Of a DNA stretch of 50,585 bases, positions 26,701-34,494 are shown piece after piece. Every line of letters starts with the position of its first letter. The first letter of the stretch is position 1. Source of the DNA: a virus. Under the pieces are notes generated by a model that saw nothing but the letters and a program-made list of their open reading frames with translations, searched no databases and had not been told where the DNA came from. The DNA is taken from positions 1-50,585 of the IMG/VR virus record IMGVR_UViG_3300025695_000017; one strand, given 5' to 3'. Both the position numbers and the translations under genes were made by a program.

Positions 26701-29700
26701 ACACAAGGTGATTTATTCTTAATAAATACTGCAAGTGGCGATCCTGGTACGTTTACCACCCGTTCAATAGTTACAACTAATATTGAGTATGGGACATTGG
26801 TTGGTGATTCAACCACAACAATGAGTTTGGCTGGATTCGAAACAATGTCAGCACTAAGTGCTAGTGTTAGATATGATTTTGATATCTACCCATACTTTAC
26901 ATCATCATTGGTAACTGCAAGTAGAACTCAAAAGTTCACTAAGGTAGTTGATGGTGGTGGGCCTATTGAAGTTACAATAGAACCAATGGCAGTTGCATTA
27001 AATGCTGATGAGATTGGATATGTTTCCAATTATTCAAGTGCAACAACTGAAGTATTTATAAAACAAAATGATGAGTTCTTCTTCTATGATGAATTTGATG
27101 GTGGTAGACCTGGTACATTTGTAACGCAATCTATAACACAACGAAATATACAATTTTCAGAAGTTTCATCTTCATTTAGGGATTTAATTGCATCTGGTAG
27201 TGTATCTTCATCTGATGGAGAAATATTACATTTTAAAGGATTTGGGGGATTGGCAAATAATCAACCATCTGGTAGTATTACATATAAATTTAAGGTTTAT
27301 CCTTATTCATTGACTGCTGGTGTAGGTGGTGTTCCTAGAATAGTTTCAGCAACTCAAACATTTTCAAAAGTAAGTGATGGAACTGCTGCAAGAAAGGTTA
27401 GTTTAATAGCTAGTAGTGATACTGTTATTTATGATGGTGATGGGCTTAAAGTTGCACCGGTAGGTGATGTTGATTTATCTGCAATTGCTATAAATGTAAC
27501 TGGTTCTGCTTTTTTTAAATTCTTAAATGATGATGGTTCCACAATACAAGCATCATCGACAGATAGCACAACTACTATTGGTGATTTACCATCTACTGGT
27601 TCAGCAAAAACATTTACAGTTGAATTACGAGATGGTAATCCTAATGGAGTGGTGGTTGATACCGATACTGTAACTATATCTGGTATATCGGAGGGTTCAA
27701 CTGCATATTCGGCAGTAGTAACAAATCCAGCATCTTCTATAACTGTTGAAGTTGATGGTACAACATTTGTTGAAAACACAAGTACATTAATACGAGCATA
27801 TAAGGGTGGGACTGAATTACAATATGTTGAGGAATATGATGAAGCGGCATTAGACCCAATTACATTCTTACCAATCGGTACATTTGGACAATTTTCAGCA
27901 TCTATACATGATATATCACCATTCCTAACACATAATGATGGTAGGTTGTTGGAAACTTCTGGTGAATTATATGCTAGTTCGTCTGGTATATCGGATTGGA
28001 CCGAACCTCAATCAAATACACAGGGATTCATTGTATATAAACTTGACTTTGAGAATGGTAGAGGTGAGCAATTTGTACAACAATCATTCTCAGCTGTTTT
28101 TGAAGGAGCAACTGGGCCTGGTATTGTAATGAGGGGTGAGTGGACCGGTAGTATTGCATACATATTTGACCAAGGTAACCAAAGGAGAGATGCTGTACTT
28201 AGGAACGTTGATGGGACAACTCATTATTGGGCAACAACACAATTAATACCATCTGGTTCAGAATACACCGATGGTGATGATGAATACACACCAGAACCAC
28301 AACTACCATCACAAACAAATCCTGATGGTACTTATGTTGAGGGAACTATTGATACTAATGGTTGGGAGTATTTGGGTCAGCAAGAACTATTCGTTGCAGC
28401 TAAGATTGCAATATTTGATGAATCGTTTGTAAAAAATACAATTAATGTAGGTGAACCAACAACCGATTATGATACCAATCCCCAAATTGCGATTGTTGGT
28501 GGAACCGATGAACCTTATATATCGATAGGGCAGAGTATTCAAGGATATGGACAACAGGGTGCATATATTGGTGTAACCAACAATGGAGGACCAACTGGAA
28601 CCGCAGGTACATCAGGTCTATTATCATTATCAGGTGACCCAACGGAACCATCATATAATTCATTAAAGTGGGATGGTCAAACACTTTTAATCAGAGGTGC
28701 AATTAGACAAACTGCAGCAGGTTCAATAGAACCACAATTAAGAGGTGATTGGACAGATGGTGCATATTATAATACTGATGATTCGGTTTTATATCTAAAT
28801 CAAAGTTTTAGAGCAAGTGCACCACATACAGCATCTCAGGGTGATGGAGTTTTTGGGGAACCAAACATTGGAGATGTATGGGATGCATCGTCTGGTGTTG
28901 GTAAAACGGCAACATTAGCAGCATCTACTTTTGTTATTGAGTTTGACCAAGATGGAAATAATCCATCTCCAAGTAGTATCAACTTAATTGCATCATCATC
29001 AAACTTTGTAAATCCTTTCTTTAAATTTACAGGCGGTGGTACATTCCATAATAATGATGTTTCCTTTTACGATGGTAATGATGTTGAAAATCATTTATCA
29101 AGTAGTATAGATTTAAGTTCAGCAACTATATCTGATATGCCTCTACAATTTAGATTAGGTGTTTCTGATGCTGACCAAGTTGAAGTAGTTAGTGATGTGA
29201 TTAACATATTTGGGGTTAAACCAGGTTCCGATACTGTACCAAATTATTTCATTACTCCAATCGCTGGTGGTACTCAAATAAAAAATAGTAGTGGTACTAT
29301 TACACTACAAGTTCAAAAAGCAGATATTAGTGGAATAACTGATATAACATCTGGTACTGATGCACAAATTTATGATGGTGGAACTTTATTAGCCGTACAA
29401 AGTGGTGTTAGTGATGCTGGTAATGGGGTAGTTTATAATCCAAACATTACATCGGATTTTATTACTGGAACTAAAACACTTTTACTAAAAGATAATGGTG
29501 GTACGGTATTAGATTCTATAACACTATTGGATGTAACCGATGGTTTAGGTGGTGGTTCATTTATAGCACCTAACTTAAAAACAAATAGAAATACATCAGT
29601 TACTCCGAACACATTTAGTCCAAGTTACTTATCCGCAACCGCATCATTCTACGATACATCTGGAACTGAATACACTCAAAGTGTTACTATTACTCCATCG

Positions 29701-32700
29701 TTTAGTGTTGGTGTGGATAGAATGGCTGTATCAACTGGTGTTGGTGATACTACAAATATTACGATTACAGCTGGTGATGGTGATGGTGGAACCATTACAT
29801 TAGGTGGAGCATCGGTACCTACAAAAGATACTGTATTAACCGCAATATTTACTGACCCTGCAACTGGACAGACAAACACAATAAATGAAACATTCTATAT
29901 TGTATCTGATGGTGTGGATGGTGTTGATGCAATAACTGTAATTAATACAAACCAAGCACACACACTTCCAGCTTCATCTGCTGGTGTGGTTTCATCATAT
30001 ACTGATAGTGGTACGGTGATACGAGTATTTGAAGGTGTACTCGAACTATACTACACAAACGGAACACCAAGTGATGGTGAATTTACAATATCAGCTACAC
30101 AAAGCCCATCAGGTGTTATGAATACACCATCTATCGATGTAGAAGAAGCAGGAGAAGAACCAGCTGAAGTTGCTGATTTTACTTCAATGGATAATGCACA
30201 AGATTCGGTTATTGTAACGTATACCATAACCGGTCTGAGAAGTGGTGGGGCATCATTTACATCAACCACAACACAAACTTTAACTAAAGTAAAAGATGGT
30301 ACGGATGGTGAAGATGGTGGTGTAGTATATGCTGGTGAATGGAAACTAACACTATCCGATGGTACAACACCAACTATAAGTGATAAGGTGGTATATTTGG
30401 CTGAAGATAATTTAAAGTATGTGACTAAGTATAATAATAGTTATTATATATGTGCAACAACACATAGATATGCGGGTGCTTGGGATGGTAGTGAAGATTA
30501 CCTTGAAGGTGATGTAGTATTGGAAAGTGGTACTTACTATCGTGCTGGGCAAGATATTCTTGCGGGGGATTTCTTTCCGGGTGACCCTGAATGGCCATCG
30601 GTTGGTTCATCAATTGAACCTGGAACTTGGACAGCTGGGTGGGAATCCTTCGGAGCAGAGTTTACTTCTGTGGCAACTGATATTCTTTTTGCACAAGATG
30701 TTTATGCTGATAGAACTATAAATATTGGTTCAAATGGTTCAAGTGCAGTTATTCAATTAAACGCAGATACATCTAATTCAAATCAAAACCCATTTTTATC
30801 TATTGGACAAAATGGGACAGAAGGATATGGTAATCCTGGTATGTTCTTTGGATTTGATAGTGGTTCCGAAAAACTTTCTATTTCTGGTTCTGGTGGTGCA
30901 CTAACTTTTGATGGTAATTTATTTAATTATAGTGGAACAATTAGTGCGGGTACATTAAATGGTATGACTTTAATTGGAGGTACAATTAGTGTTCCCAATG
31001 CAACAAACCCACTATTCTCAGTAGATTCCGAAGGTAACATGTCTGCACAAGATGCAAACATATCTGGTTCATTTAATATAGAATCTGGTAAAATTGGTAA
31101 TTGGGTAATTGATGATATAGCTAATGGTGGGTTTTTACGAGATGTTGATAATAGGATAGTACTAAATCCAACGGATAAGAAAATTCAATTATTTAATCAA
31201 TCAAATGAACTAAAGGCAAAAATTAATGCGGATGACACACTTTCTAACATTGCTGGTGGTAATCTAAATGTTTCCGGTCTTAATACTACAAGTATAGCTG
31301 CACCATCAGGCCCATCATTAACAAGTGCTGGGTTCAGTACAATAACGGGTACATATCAATTCGGTAATGAAGTTTCGGTAACGGTTCAAGATGCGGGGGA
31401 GTATTCAATTAGTGGATTATTTGATTATACTTCGATACCAATACCAAATCTTACTACATCCGGACTTTCAAATGTATCAACTAGTACTGGAAGTCCAAAT
31501 GGATATATAAATGTAGGTTCTGGTGCACCATCACCATACTCATTTGATGGATATTACTCAAGTGGAATTTCACCTAGATATGCATATCAATATTTTTATT
31601 TAGAGATTGTAGATGCGGGTGGAACAGTTATACACAGAGAACAAATTTCTTATGCTTACGCAAGGAGTGGATATAGTTTGGGTAACTATTATACACACCC
31701 AAATCCATATGGATCTGTAACCAACACTGGGTGGCAATATCAGAGTGGGTATAGTTCAGCTGCAAACTCATTTTCATATTCAAGTATTAGTGCAAATCAT
31801 AGCTTTGAAGTAGACCTAACTCCACAAACTTATAAATTTAGGTATAGTACTGTAATGAAAAATAGAAATGGAGTTGCATCTTACTTAAATGGTCAAACAA
31901 CTACACCAACTTATACTTATTACAGTCACACAAAGAGTGGTCTTAGTTTTTCAACAAGTGAATTAGATTCTTCAGTTACTGCCGCAGCACCTGCAAACTT
32001 TATTGAATTATCGGGTGGGGGGTTCCAAGCTGCAACAAATTCTAACCAGTTTGTTAAGATATTTAGAAATTCTCCAACTTCTTATAATAGTACTCTTATA
32101 CAGGCTAAAGGTGGTTATGTGAACTTACAACAATCTGATAAAGGAGATAAGTCTTTAGATGTTCAAGGAACATCAACATTTGGCGGCCAGGTTAATATTG
32201 GTGTTAATTGGGGTTCCTCCTTTGATAATGGAAAAGGTTATACTGTTTTGAAAAGTCCTGTTTTTCAATATAAAACTTACAGTTCTGGAGGAGCCATAAC
32301 CTCTCCACTATTTATTGATGTACGGGAAGCTAGTTTTTTTAGGTTAAGAGCTACTTCTACTTCTAATAGATACTTTGAATTACCACATAAACAATTTGCA
32401 AGTAGTACTGCTGTTCCATTTAGAGAAAGAGACAGGGACAATTCAAATGAGATTTATGGTGTTGATGATTTTGAAGTGGGGCATTTAGCAATACTATTTA
32501 ATTACAACTATGATGATGATGCTTGTTATATTGCTGGAATATCTGGTAGAGCTGATGATAATGGGTGGTATACACTAAATGGGGGTAGATGTATTATGGT
32601 TGTTTATGATAAATATGCACTCCAGCATGGTGGTAGTTCACTTAATACCGATGCAGAGGGTGGTTGGATAATCGTAAATGGAGATACATCTACGGTAAAC

Positions 32701-32712
32701 TCATGGGCTTAA
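23797..32712 (+). CDS. Giant tail fibre / receptor-binding protein
   Basis: The 2971-residue protein is the largest gene here. Residues 1-~170 look like a baseplate-attachment domain. A Ser/Thr/Gly-rich series of beta domains follows. Three related modules begin near residues 935 (SIVIDIDPQPVSLG), 1056 (VTIEPMAVALNADEIG) and 2045 (AITVINTNQAHTLPAS). Another pair is near 665 and 1815, sharing GTQIKN. GEW/GDW modules near 1441, 1647 and 2176 (GIVMRGEWTGS, RGDWTDGAYY, YAGEWKL) resemble CBM5/12-type carbohydrate-binding elements. A block GWE..., INVG/INIG..., SIGQ...GYG is duplicated near 1525 and 2285. The C-terminus (about 2800-2971) is a distinct tip domain. Context: followed by a fibre assembly chaperone-like gene. 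The fibre role is well supported; the receptor is unknown. Confidence 0.85.
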   Translation: MARIKKYSPEQKLSSFQTFLVDDNPNSDYFRITEFKDTFTGGKNGFLIEGSEYLKESTEIKIEILDVEGNTVYYEPGNGIPEYYEGISKLVAVYVYNDTPIGLGKITILGELKEYDENGVKRTIPDEWKGAYNVKWERTFQINKLLANEDKVRFYRRPDVSIDEFVKPIFSGNPPTVTQTGSVSGIPLAPSENQNLSNFSLPTSYRLNIDSGDKWTGSIVGQPINFTNLNYTPIVDDVVNGTELIVSPPYTENDLAKSFNNEEYSVTFPYIEGVTDLATALTGSFAKISITDMKTFVGDAARVKVFRRSQSNLTDFEFVQEIQLESNELLKDITTFDKKEENYGIFTEDILDSYWITSSNDFNISFNQDFLYNSVNLDSTPTNYFFTSESFSIGSGVEYSLDFNVRKETTDPNAYLKVFLSGSNNDKGVEQQIINIPASTTILQKTNFSENIVANDFDNAKLYFEVSGSDWYVNNVSLKASQETSFSPDEITFIQQVPKTLVSETFDYRFEFYDINNNYIPVRVEETKTFTGGNTNLFNKSLDITPDNLYFSFDSASNPANAVPPFVINFDVETNLVTGSITYTSGAYDFFGNEISQSEYAGGIYPGYLTNWDVDGGRQPFLRVQDFTGSRDDISVQFIRYNAEVEGVTDTFVITRVEDGKGGVSFEIVPFRGTQIKNKEDKTLEIQAVRVDGINRIDLQSGLARGFSDAKLHLLSSSLDGTQTYVSLSQAITDPNFIEGVSAGTTGSGEIDYNAIFTRDSIDNELTVYLMDGPTSESILTSQILTDLKDGLNNGIVTSTTEQFNIKYKPREINDFNPLQSIVTASFQRRGTTLNPLSASLLIIPSSSKEPKTELPHYYMFYETGAFDSTITLSVTDFAGNVIDNGVPGNGIPYYSAIDTKQLNLEFTYTEPITSASVTANKSFFITPDGLPGQDSIVIDIDPQPVSLGSNHKGEVYNYALANTDIQLTQGDLFLINTASGDPGTFTTRSIVTTNIEYGTLVGDSTTTMSLAGFETMSALSASVRYDFDIYPYFTSSLVTASRTQKFTKVVDGGGPIEVTIEPMAVALNADEIGYVSNYSSATTEVFIKQNDEFFFYDEFDGGRPGTFVTQSITQRNIQFSEVSSSFRDLIASGSVSSSDGEILHFKGFGGLANNQPSGSITYKFKVYPYSLTAGVGGVPRIVSATQTFSKVSDGTAARKVSLIASSDTVIYDGDGLKVAPVGDVDLSAIAINVTGSAFFKFLNDDGSTIQASSTDSTTTIGDLPSTGSAKTFTVELRDGNPNGVVVDTDTVTISGISEGSTAYSAVVTNPASSITVEVDGTTFVENTSTLIRAYKGGTELQYVEEYDEAALDPITFLPIGTFGQFSASIHDISPFLTHNDGRLLETSGELYASSSGISDWTEPQSNTQGFIVYKLDFENGRGEQFVQQSFSAVFEGATGPGIVMRGEWTGSIAYIFDQGNQRRDAVLRNVDGTTHYWATTQLIPSGSEYTDGDDEYTPEPQLPSQTNPDGTYVEGTIDTNGWEYLGQQELFVAAKIAIFDESFVKNTINVGEPTTDYDTNPQIAIVGGTDEPYISIGQSIQGYGQQGAYIGVTNNGGPTGTAGTSGLLSLSGDPTEPSYNSLKWDGQTLLIRGAIRQTAAGSIEPQLRGDWTDGAYYNTDDSVLYLNQSFRASAPHTASQGDGVFGEPNIGDVWDASSGVGKTATLAASTFVIEFDQDGNNPSPSSINLIASSSNFVNPFFKFTGGGTFHNNDVSFYDGNDVENHLSSSIDLSSATISDMPLQFRLGVSDADQVEVVSDVINIFGVKPGSDTVPNYFITPIAGGTQIKNSSGTITLQVQKADISGITDITSGTDAQIYDGGTLLAVQSGVSDAGNGVVYNPNITSDFITGTKTLLLKDNGGTVLDSITLLDVTDGLGGGSFIAPNLKTNRNTSVTPNTFSPSYLSATASFYDTSGTEYTQSVTITPSFSVGVDRMAVSTGVGDTTNITITAGDGDGGTITLGGASVPTKDTVLTAIFTDPATGQTNTINETFYIVSDGVDGVDAITVINTNQAHTLPASSAGVVSSYTDSGTVIRVFEGVLELYYTNGTPSDGEFTISATQSPSGVMNTPSIDVEEAGEEPAEVADFTSMDNAQDSVIVTYTITGLRSGGASFTSTTTQTLTKVKDGTDGEDGGVVYAGEWKLTLSDGTTPTISDKVVYLAEDNLKYVTKYNNSYYICATTHRYAGAWDGSEDYLEGDVVLESGTYYRAGQDILAGDFFPGDPEWPSVGSSIEPGTWTAGWESFGAEFTSVATDILFAQDVYADRTINIGSNGSSAVIQLNADTSNSNQNPFLSIGQNGTEGYGNPGMFFGFDSGSEKLSISGSGGALTFDGNLFNYSGTISAGTLNGMTLIGGTISVPNATNPLFSVDSEGNMSAQDANISGSFNIESGKIGNWVIDDIANGGFLRDVDNRIVLNPTDKKIQLFNQSNELKAKINADDTLSNIAGGNLNVSGLNTTSIAAPSGPSLTSAGFSTITGTYQFGNEVSVTVQDAGEYSISGLFDYTSIPIPNLTTSGLSNVSTSTGSPNGYINVGSGAPSPYSFDGYYSSGISPRYAYQYFYLEIVDAGGTVIHREQISYAYARSGYSLGNYYTHPNPYGSVTNTGWQYQSGYSSAANSFSYSSISANHSFEVDLTPQTYKFRYSTVMKNRNGVASYLNGQTTTPTYTYYSHTKSGLSFSTSELDSSVTAAAPANFIELSGGGFQAATNSNQFVKIFRNSPTSYNSTLIQAKGGYVNLQQSDKGDKSLDVQGTSTFGGQVNIGVNWGSSFDNGKGYTVLKSPVFQYKTYSSGGAITSPLFIDVREASFFRLRATSTSNRYFELPHKQFASSTAVPFRERDRDNSNEIYGVDDFEVGHLAILFNYNYDDDACYIAGISGRADDNGWYTLNGGRCIMVVYDKYALQHGGSSLNTDAEGGWIIVNGDTSTVNSWA

Positions 32713-32726
32713 AATAATAATTAATT

Positions 32727-33209
32727 ATGAAATTAAAATACGATATATACGCAACGCAATCTGGGTCTGAAATAATATACCCATATAATTTGTATGAATT
32801 TGTAGATATAAAACAAAAGAAAAATGACCGATATACATTTGAAGATATAACGGATGCCGAGCTACTTAGTTCAAGCATTTATCCATTTATAGAAGCGGAT
32901 ATACCAAACCTCAATTACAGTCAATCTTTGATTGAAATAACACCTATCTTTAGTGAATCTAAATACTATCAACAATGGGAAGTTGGTCTTATTGACCCTG
33001 TCATACTTGAATATGATAAATCATTGGAATGGAATTCTATTAGAGTAAAGCGAAATGAATTACTCCAAGATTCCGATTGGGTACTCCTACCATATTCACC
33101 AATAACTGGTTCTAAATTAGATGAGTGGGTACAATATAGAGAAAATTTAAGAAATATAACAAATAACGATAACCCATTTGAAATAGAATGGCCAACTAAA
33201 CCAGAATAA
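32727..33209 (+). CDS. Tail fibre assembly chaperone-like protein
   Basis: The 160-residue protein ends with the motif set of phage tail-fibre assembly proteins: WNSIRVKRNELLQDSDWVLL, then LDEWVQYRENLRNI, then NPFEIEWPTKP. This pattern (Trp/Arg-x-x-Arg, sDW, WxxYRxxLR, WPxxP) is characteristic of the family that helps fold and trimerise the fibre encoded just upstream. The N-terminal ~85 residues are more variable, as usual. It starts 14 bases after the fibre stop, with no separate promoter, so it is cotranscribed with its likely client. Confidence 0.85.
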   Translation: MKLKYDIYATQSGSEIIYPYNLYEFVDIKQKKNDRYTFEDITDAELLSSSIYPFIEADIPNLNYSQSLIEITPIFSESKYYQQWEVGLIDPVILEYDKSLEWNSIRVKRNELLQDSDWVLLPYSPITGSKLDEWVQYRENLRNITNNDNPFEIEWPTKPE

Positions 33210-33210
33210 A

Positions 33211-33438
33211 ATGACTGAATTTGAATTTATAATTGAAGATTCTAATGGTACTCGTGTAACGCAAACATTAAAAAATGAAAAGTCGATATATGATATAGAT
33301 TTGCAAATAGAAATAGATTCATATTTAAATCACTATGTTTTGGAGTGGGATAAAGCGAATAAAGATAATAATATAGAGCTAGCTCGTTTAGAATTATACT
33401 ATGATAATCAAATAATTAGAGAAATAACTAAAAATTAA
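33211..33438 (+). CDS. Small acidic protein of unknown function
   Basis: The 75-residue protein starts one base after the stop of the fibre chaperone and is probably cotranscribed. It is acidic and mixed alpha/beta (EFEFIIEDSNGTRVTQTL, then an amphipathic helix HYVLEWDKANKDNNIELAR). It has no membrane segment or recognised motif. It could assist fibre assembly, but that rests only on position. The following 104 bases (33439-33542) contain no gene or clear RNA element that I can see. Confidence 0.65.
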   Translation: MTEFEFIIEDSNGTRVTQTLKNEKSIYDIDLQIEIDSYLNHYVLEWDKANKDNNIELARLELYYDNQIIREITKN

Positions 33439-33542
33439 TTTTAGTTAAATAAAAAAGAATACATTAATAGAGTTTCCATCTACTATTAGAAATTAATCAT
33501 TTTCAAAAATTTCTGAATTGATAGTTTGGATTTACCTGATAA

Positions 33543-34112
33543 ATGGTAACACATAATATGAGTTATATTTACAAATATGGTGATATTGAAGTTTACAATA
33601 AATTCCAACAACCAACTAAGCAAATATTTCATAAATGGAGAAGTGAATTTCTTCAAAATAACAATTTAGATAACTATAATATTTTGTTTATGGGAAATGC
33701 TGCGGAGATTCTATTTGGTATTTCAAAACTACAAACCTATGATATCGATATTATTTTAAGTGGTGAAATTGATTCATATGAAAACTTATCCAAATTAATG
33801 AATTCAGCATTTTCAATTGGTTTAAAATATAATTTGTGTATCGATATATTTCACCTTGATATAAATGTTTTTGAAATAGAATGGTGGAGTTCTTATAATA
33901 AGATACGTTTGTATGATAGACTTACAAATTCCAATGGTAATGTATATCGTATCCCTTATAAAATAGAAGATTTACCATTTGGGTTACATAAATTTGGAGA
34001 ACCCAATATTATTGGTAAATCCCATAGAAAGCACTTAGATAGAATCAAATCCGGTCAATATCTTGGATTACGATTTGATTTAAAAACTATGAGATTAATT
34101 TCGTTTAATTAG
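33543..34112 (+). CDS. Possible nucleotidyltransferase-fold protein
   Basis: The 189-residue protein (or 184 if it starts at ATG 33558) carries a pattern reminiscent of the pol-beta/MNT nucleotidyltransferase fold: MGNAAEILFG, then YDIDIILSG (a D-x-D pair), then a helix (ENLSKLMNSAFSIGL), then CIDIFHLDINVF with a possible third Asp. The C-terminal half is basic (GKSHRKHLDRIKSGQYLG). The spacing is compatible with the fold but the first motif is not the canonical GSxxxG. Such proteins can act as tRNA-modifying toxins, antitoxins or nucleotidyl transferases; I cannot choose. It stands alone between the fibre unit and the glycosylation island. Confidence 0.5.
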   Translation: MVTHNMSYIYKYGDIEVYNKFQQPTKQIFHKWRSEFLQNNNLDNYNILFMGNAAEILFGISKLQTYDIDIILSGEIDSYENLSKLMNSAFSIGLKYNLCIDIFHLDINVFEIEWWSSYNKIRLYDRLTNSNGNVYRIPYKIEDLPFGLHKFGEPNIIGKSHRKHLDRIKSGQYLGLRFDLKTMRLISFN

Positions 34113-34120
34113 AAATATAT

Positions 34121-34129
34121 ATACTTATA
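34121..34129 (+). promoter_or_regulatory. Variant late promoter motif ATACTTATA
   Basis: It differs from the majority motif by T to C at the fourth position and lies 19 nt before the ATG at 34149. A second copy of the same variant precedes the gene at 42940. Confidence 0.5.
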
Positions 34130-34148
34130 TATAAACATTAATAACGTT

Positions 34149-34421
34149 ATGGAAAAAAAGACAGAAGCTTTAGATAAGGAAATTATTGAAAAGCTATCAA
34201 AAATTCAGAATGAGCAAGATAGTATGGTAATTGCTTTAGGGCAGGTTGCTGTACAACGTAGACAATTTCAGCAAAATCTTGATGAATTAAGTAAGAAAGA
34301 GAATGAGTTTGGTGCACGATTGGATAAATCTATAAATGAACTCAATATTGAATTGGCTGAGTTGGATAAAAAATACCCAAACGGACAGATTGATTTAGAA
34401 AATGGTACGATAATTTATTAA
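34149..34421 (+). CDS. Coiled-coil protein, left-flank paralogue of the glycosylation island
   Basis: The 90-residue protein is almost entirely heptad-repeat coiled coil (for example QNLDELSKKENEFGARLDKS), ending with YPNGQIDLENGTIIY. The gene at 38992 encodes a longer protein that aligns over the full length of this one and ends its homologous part with YPRGQLNLEEGTITY. Both have their own late-type motif. The two copies flank the sugar genes 34495-38940. Function unknown; it may be an assembly or scaffold-like factor. Confidence 0.75.
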   Translation: MEKKTEALDKEIIEKLSKIQNEQDSMVIALGQVAVQRRQFQQNLDELSKKENEFGARLDKSINELNIELAELDKKYPNGQIDLENGTIIY

Positions 34422-34426
34422 GAATA

Positions 34427-34458
34427 TTTGGTATTCTAATATTTTTTTTGTATATTTG
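34427..34458 (+). promoter_or_regulatory. Host-type promoter, perfect Bacteroidetes consensus TTTG-N20-TATATTTG
   Basis: TTTG at 34427-34430 and TATATTTG at 34451-34458 are 20 nt apart, identical to the arrangement before primase. It drives the glycosylation island starting at 34495, after a leader with an inverted repeat. Confidence 0.82.
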
Positions 34459-34463
34459 TATAG

Positions 34464-34481
34464 TAGTGTAACTATACACTA
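34464..34481. repeat. Inverted repeat just downstream of the island promoter
   Basis: A perfect 7-bp inverted repeat, TAGTGTA / TACACTA, with a 4-bp centre ACTA begins 5 nt after the -7 box, that is at about the transcription start. It could be an operator for a dimeric regulator or a 5' leader hairpin. Confidence 0.5.
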
Positions 34482-34494
34482 AATAATTTGTGTT

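Noticed and set aside
27053-27060. TATTTATA inside the fibre gene as an internal late promoter
   Set aside because: It is preceded by G rather than the invariant A of the intergenic copies, and no start codon context or gene boundary is nearby.
33439-33542. tRNA or small RNA in the 104-bp gap
   Set aside because: Only a weak TAATAG/CTATTA inverted repeat with a 12-nt loop is seen; no cloverleaf or strong hairpin.
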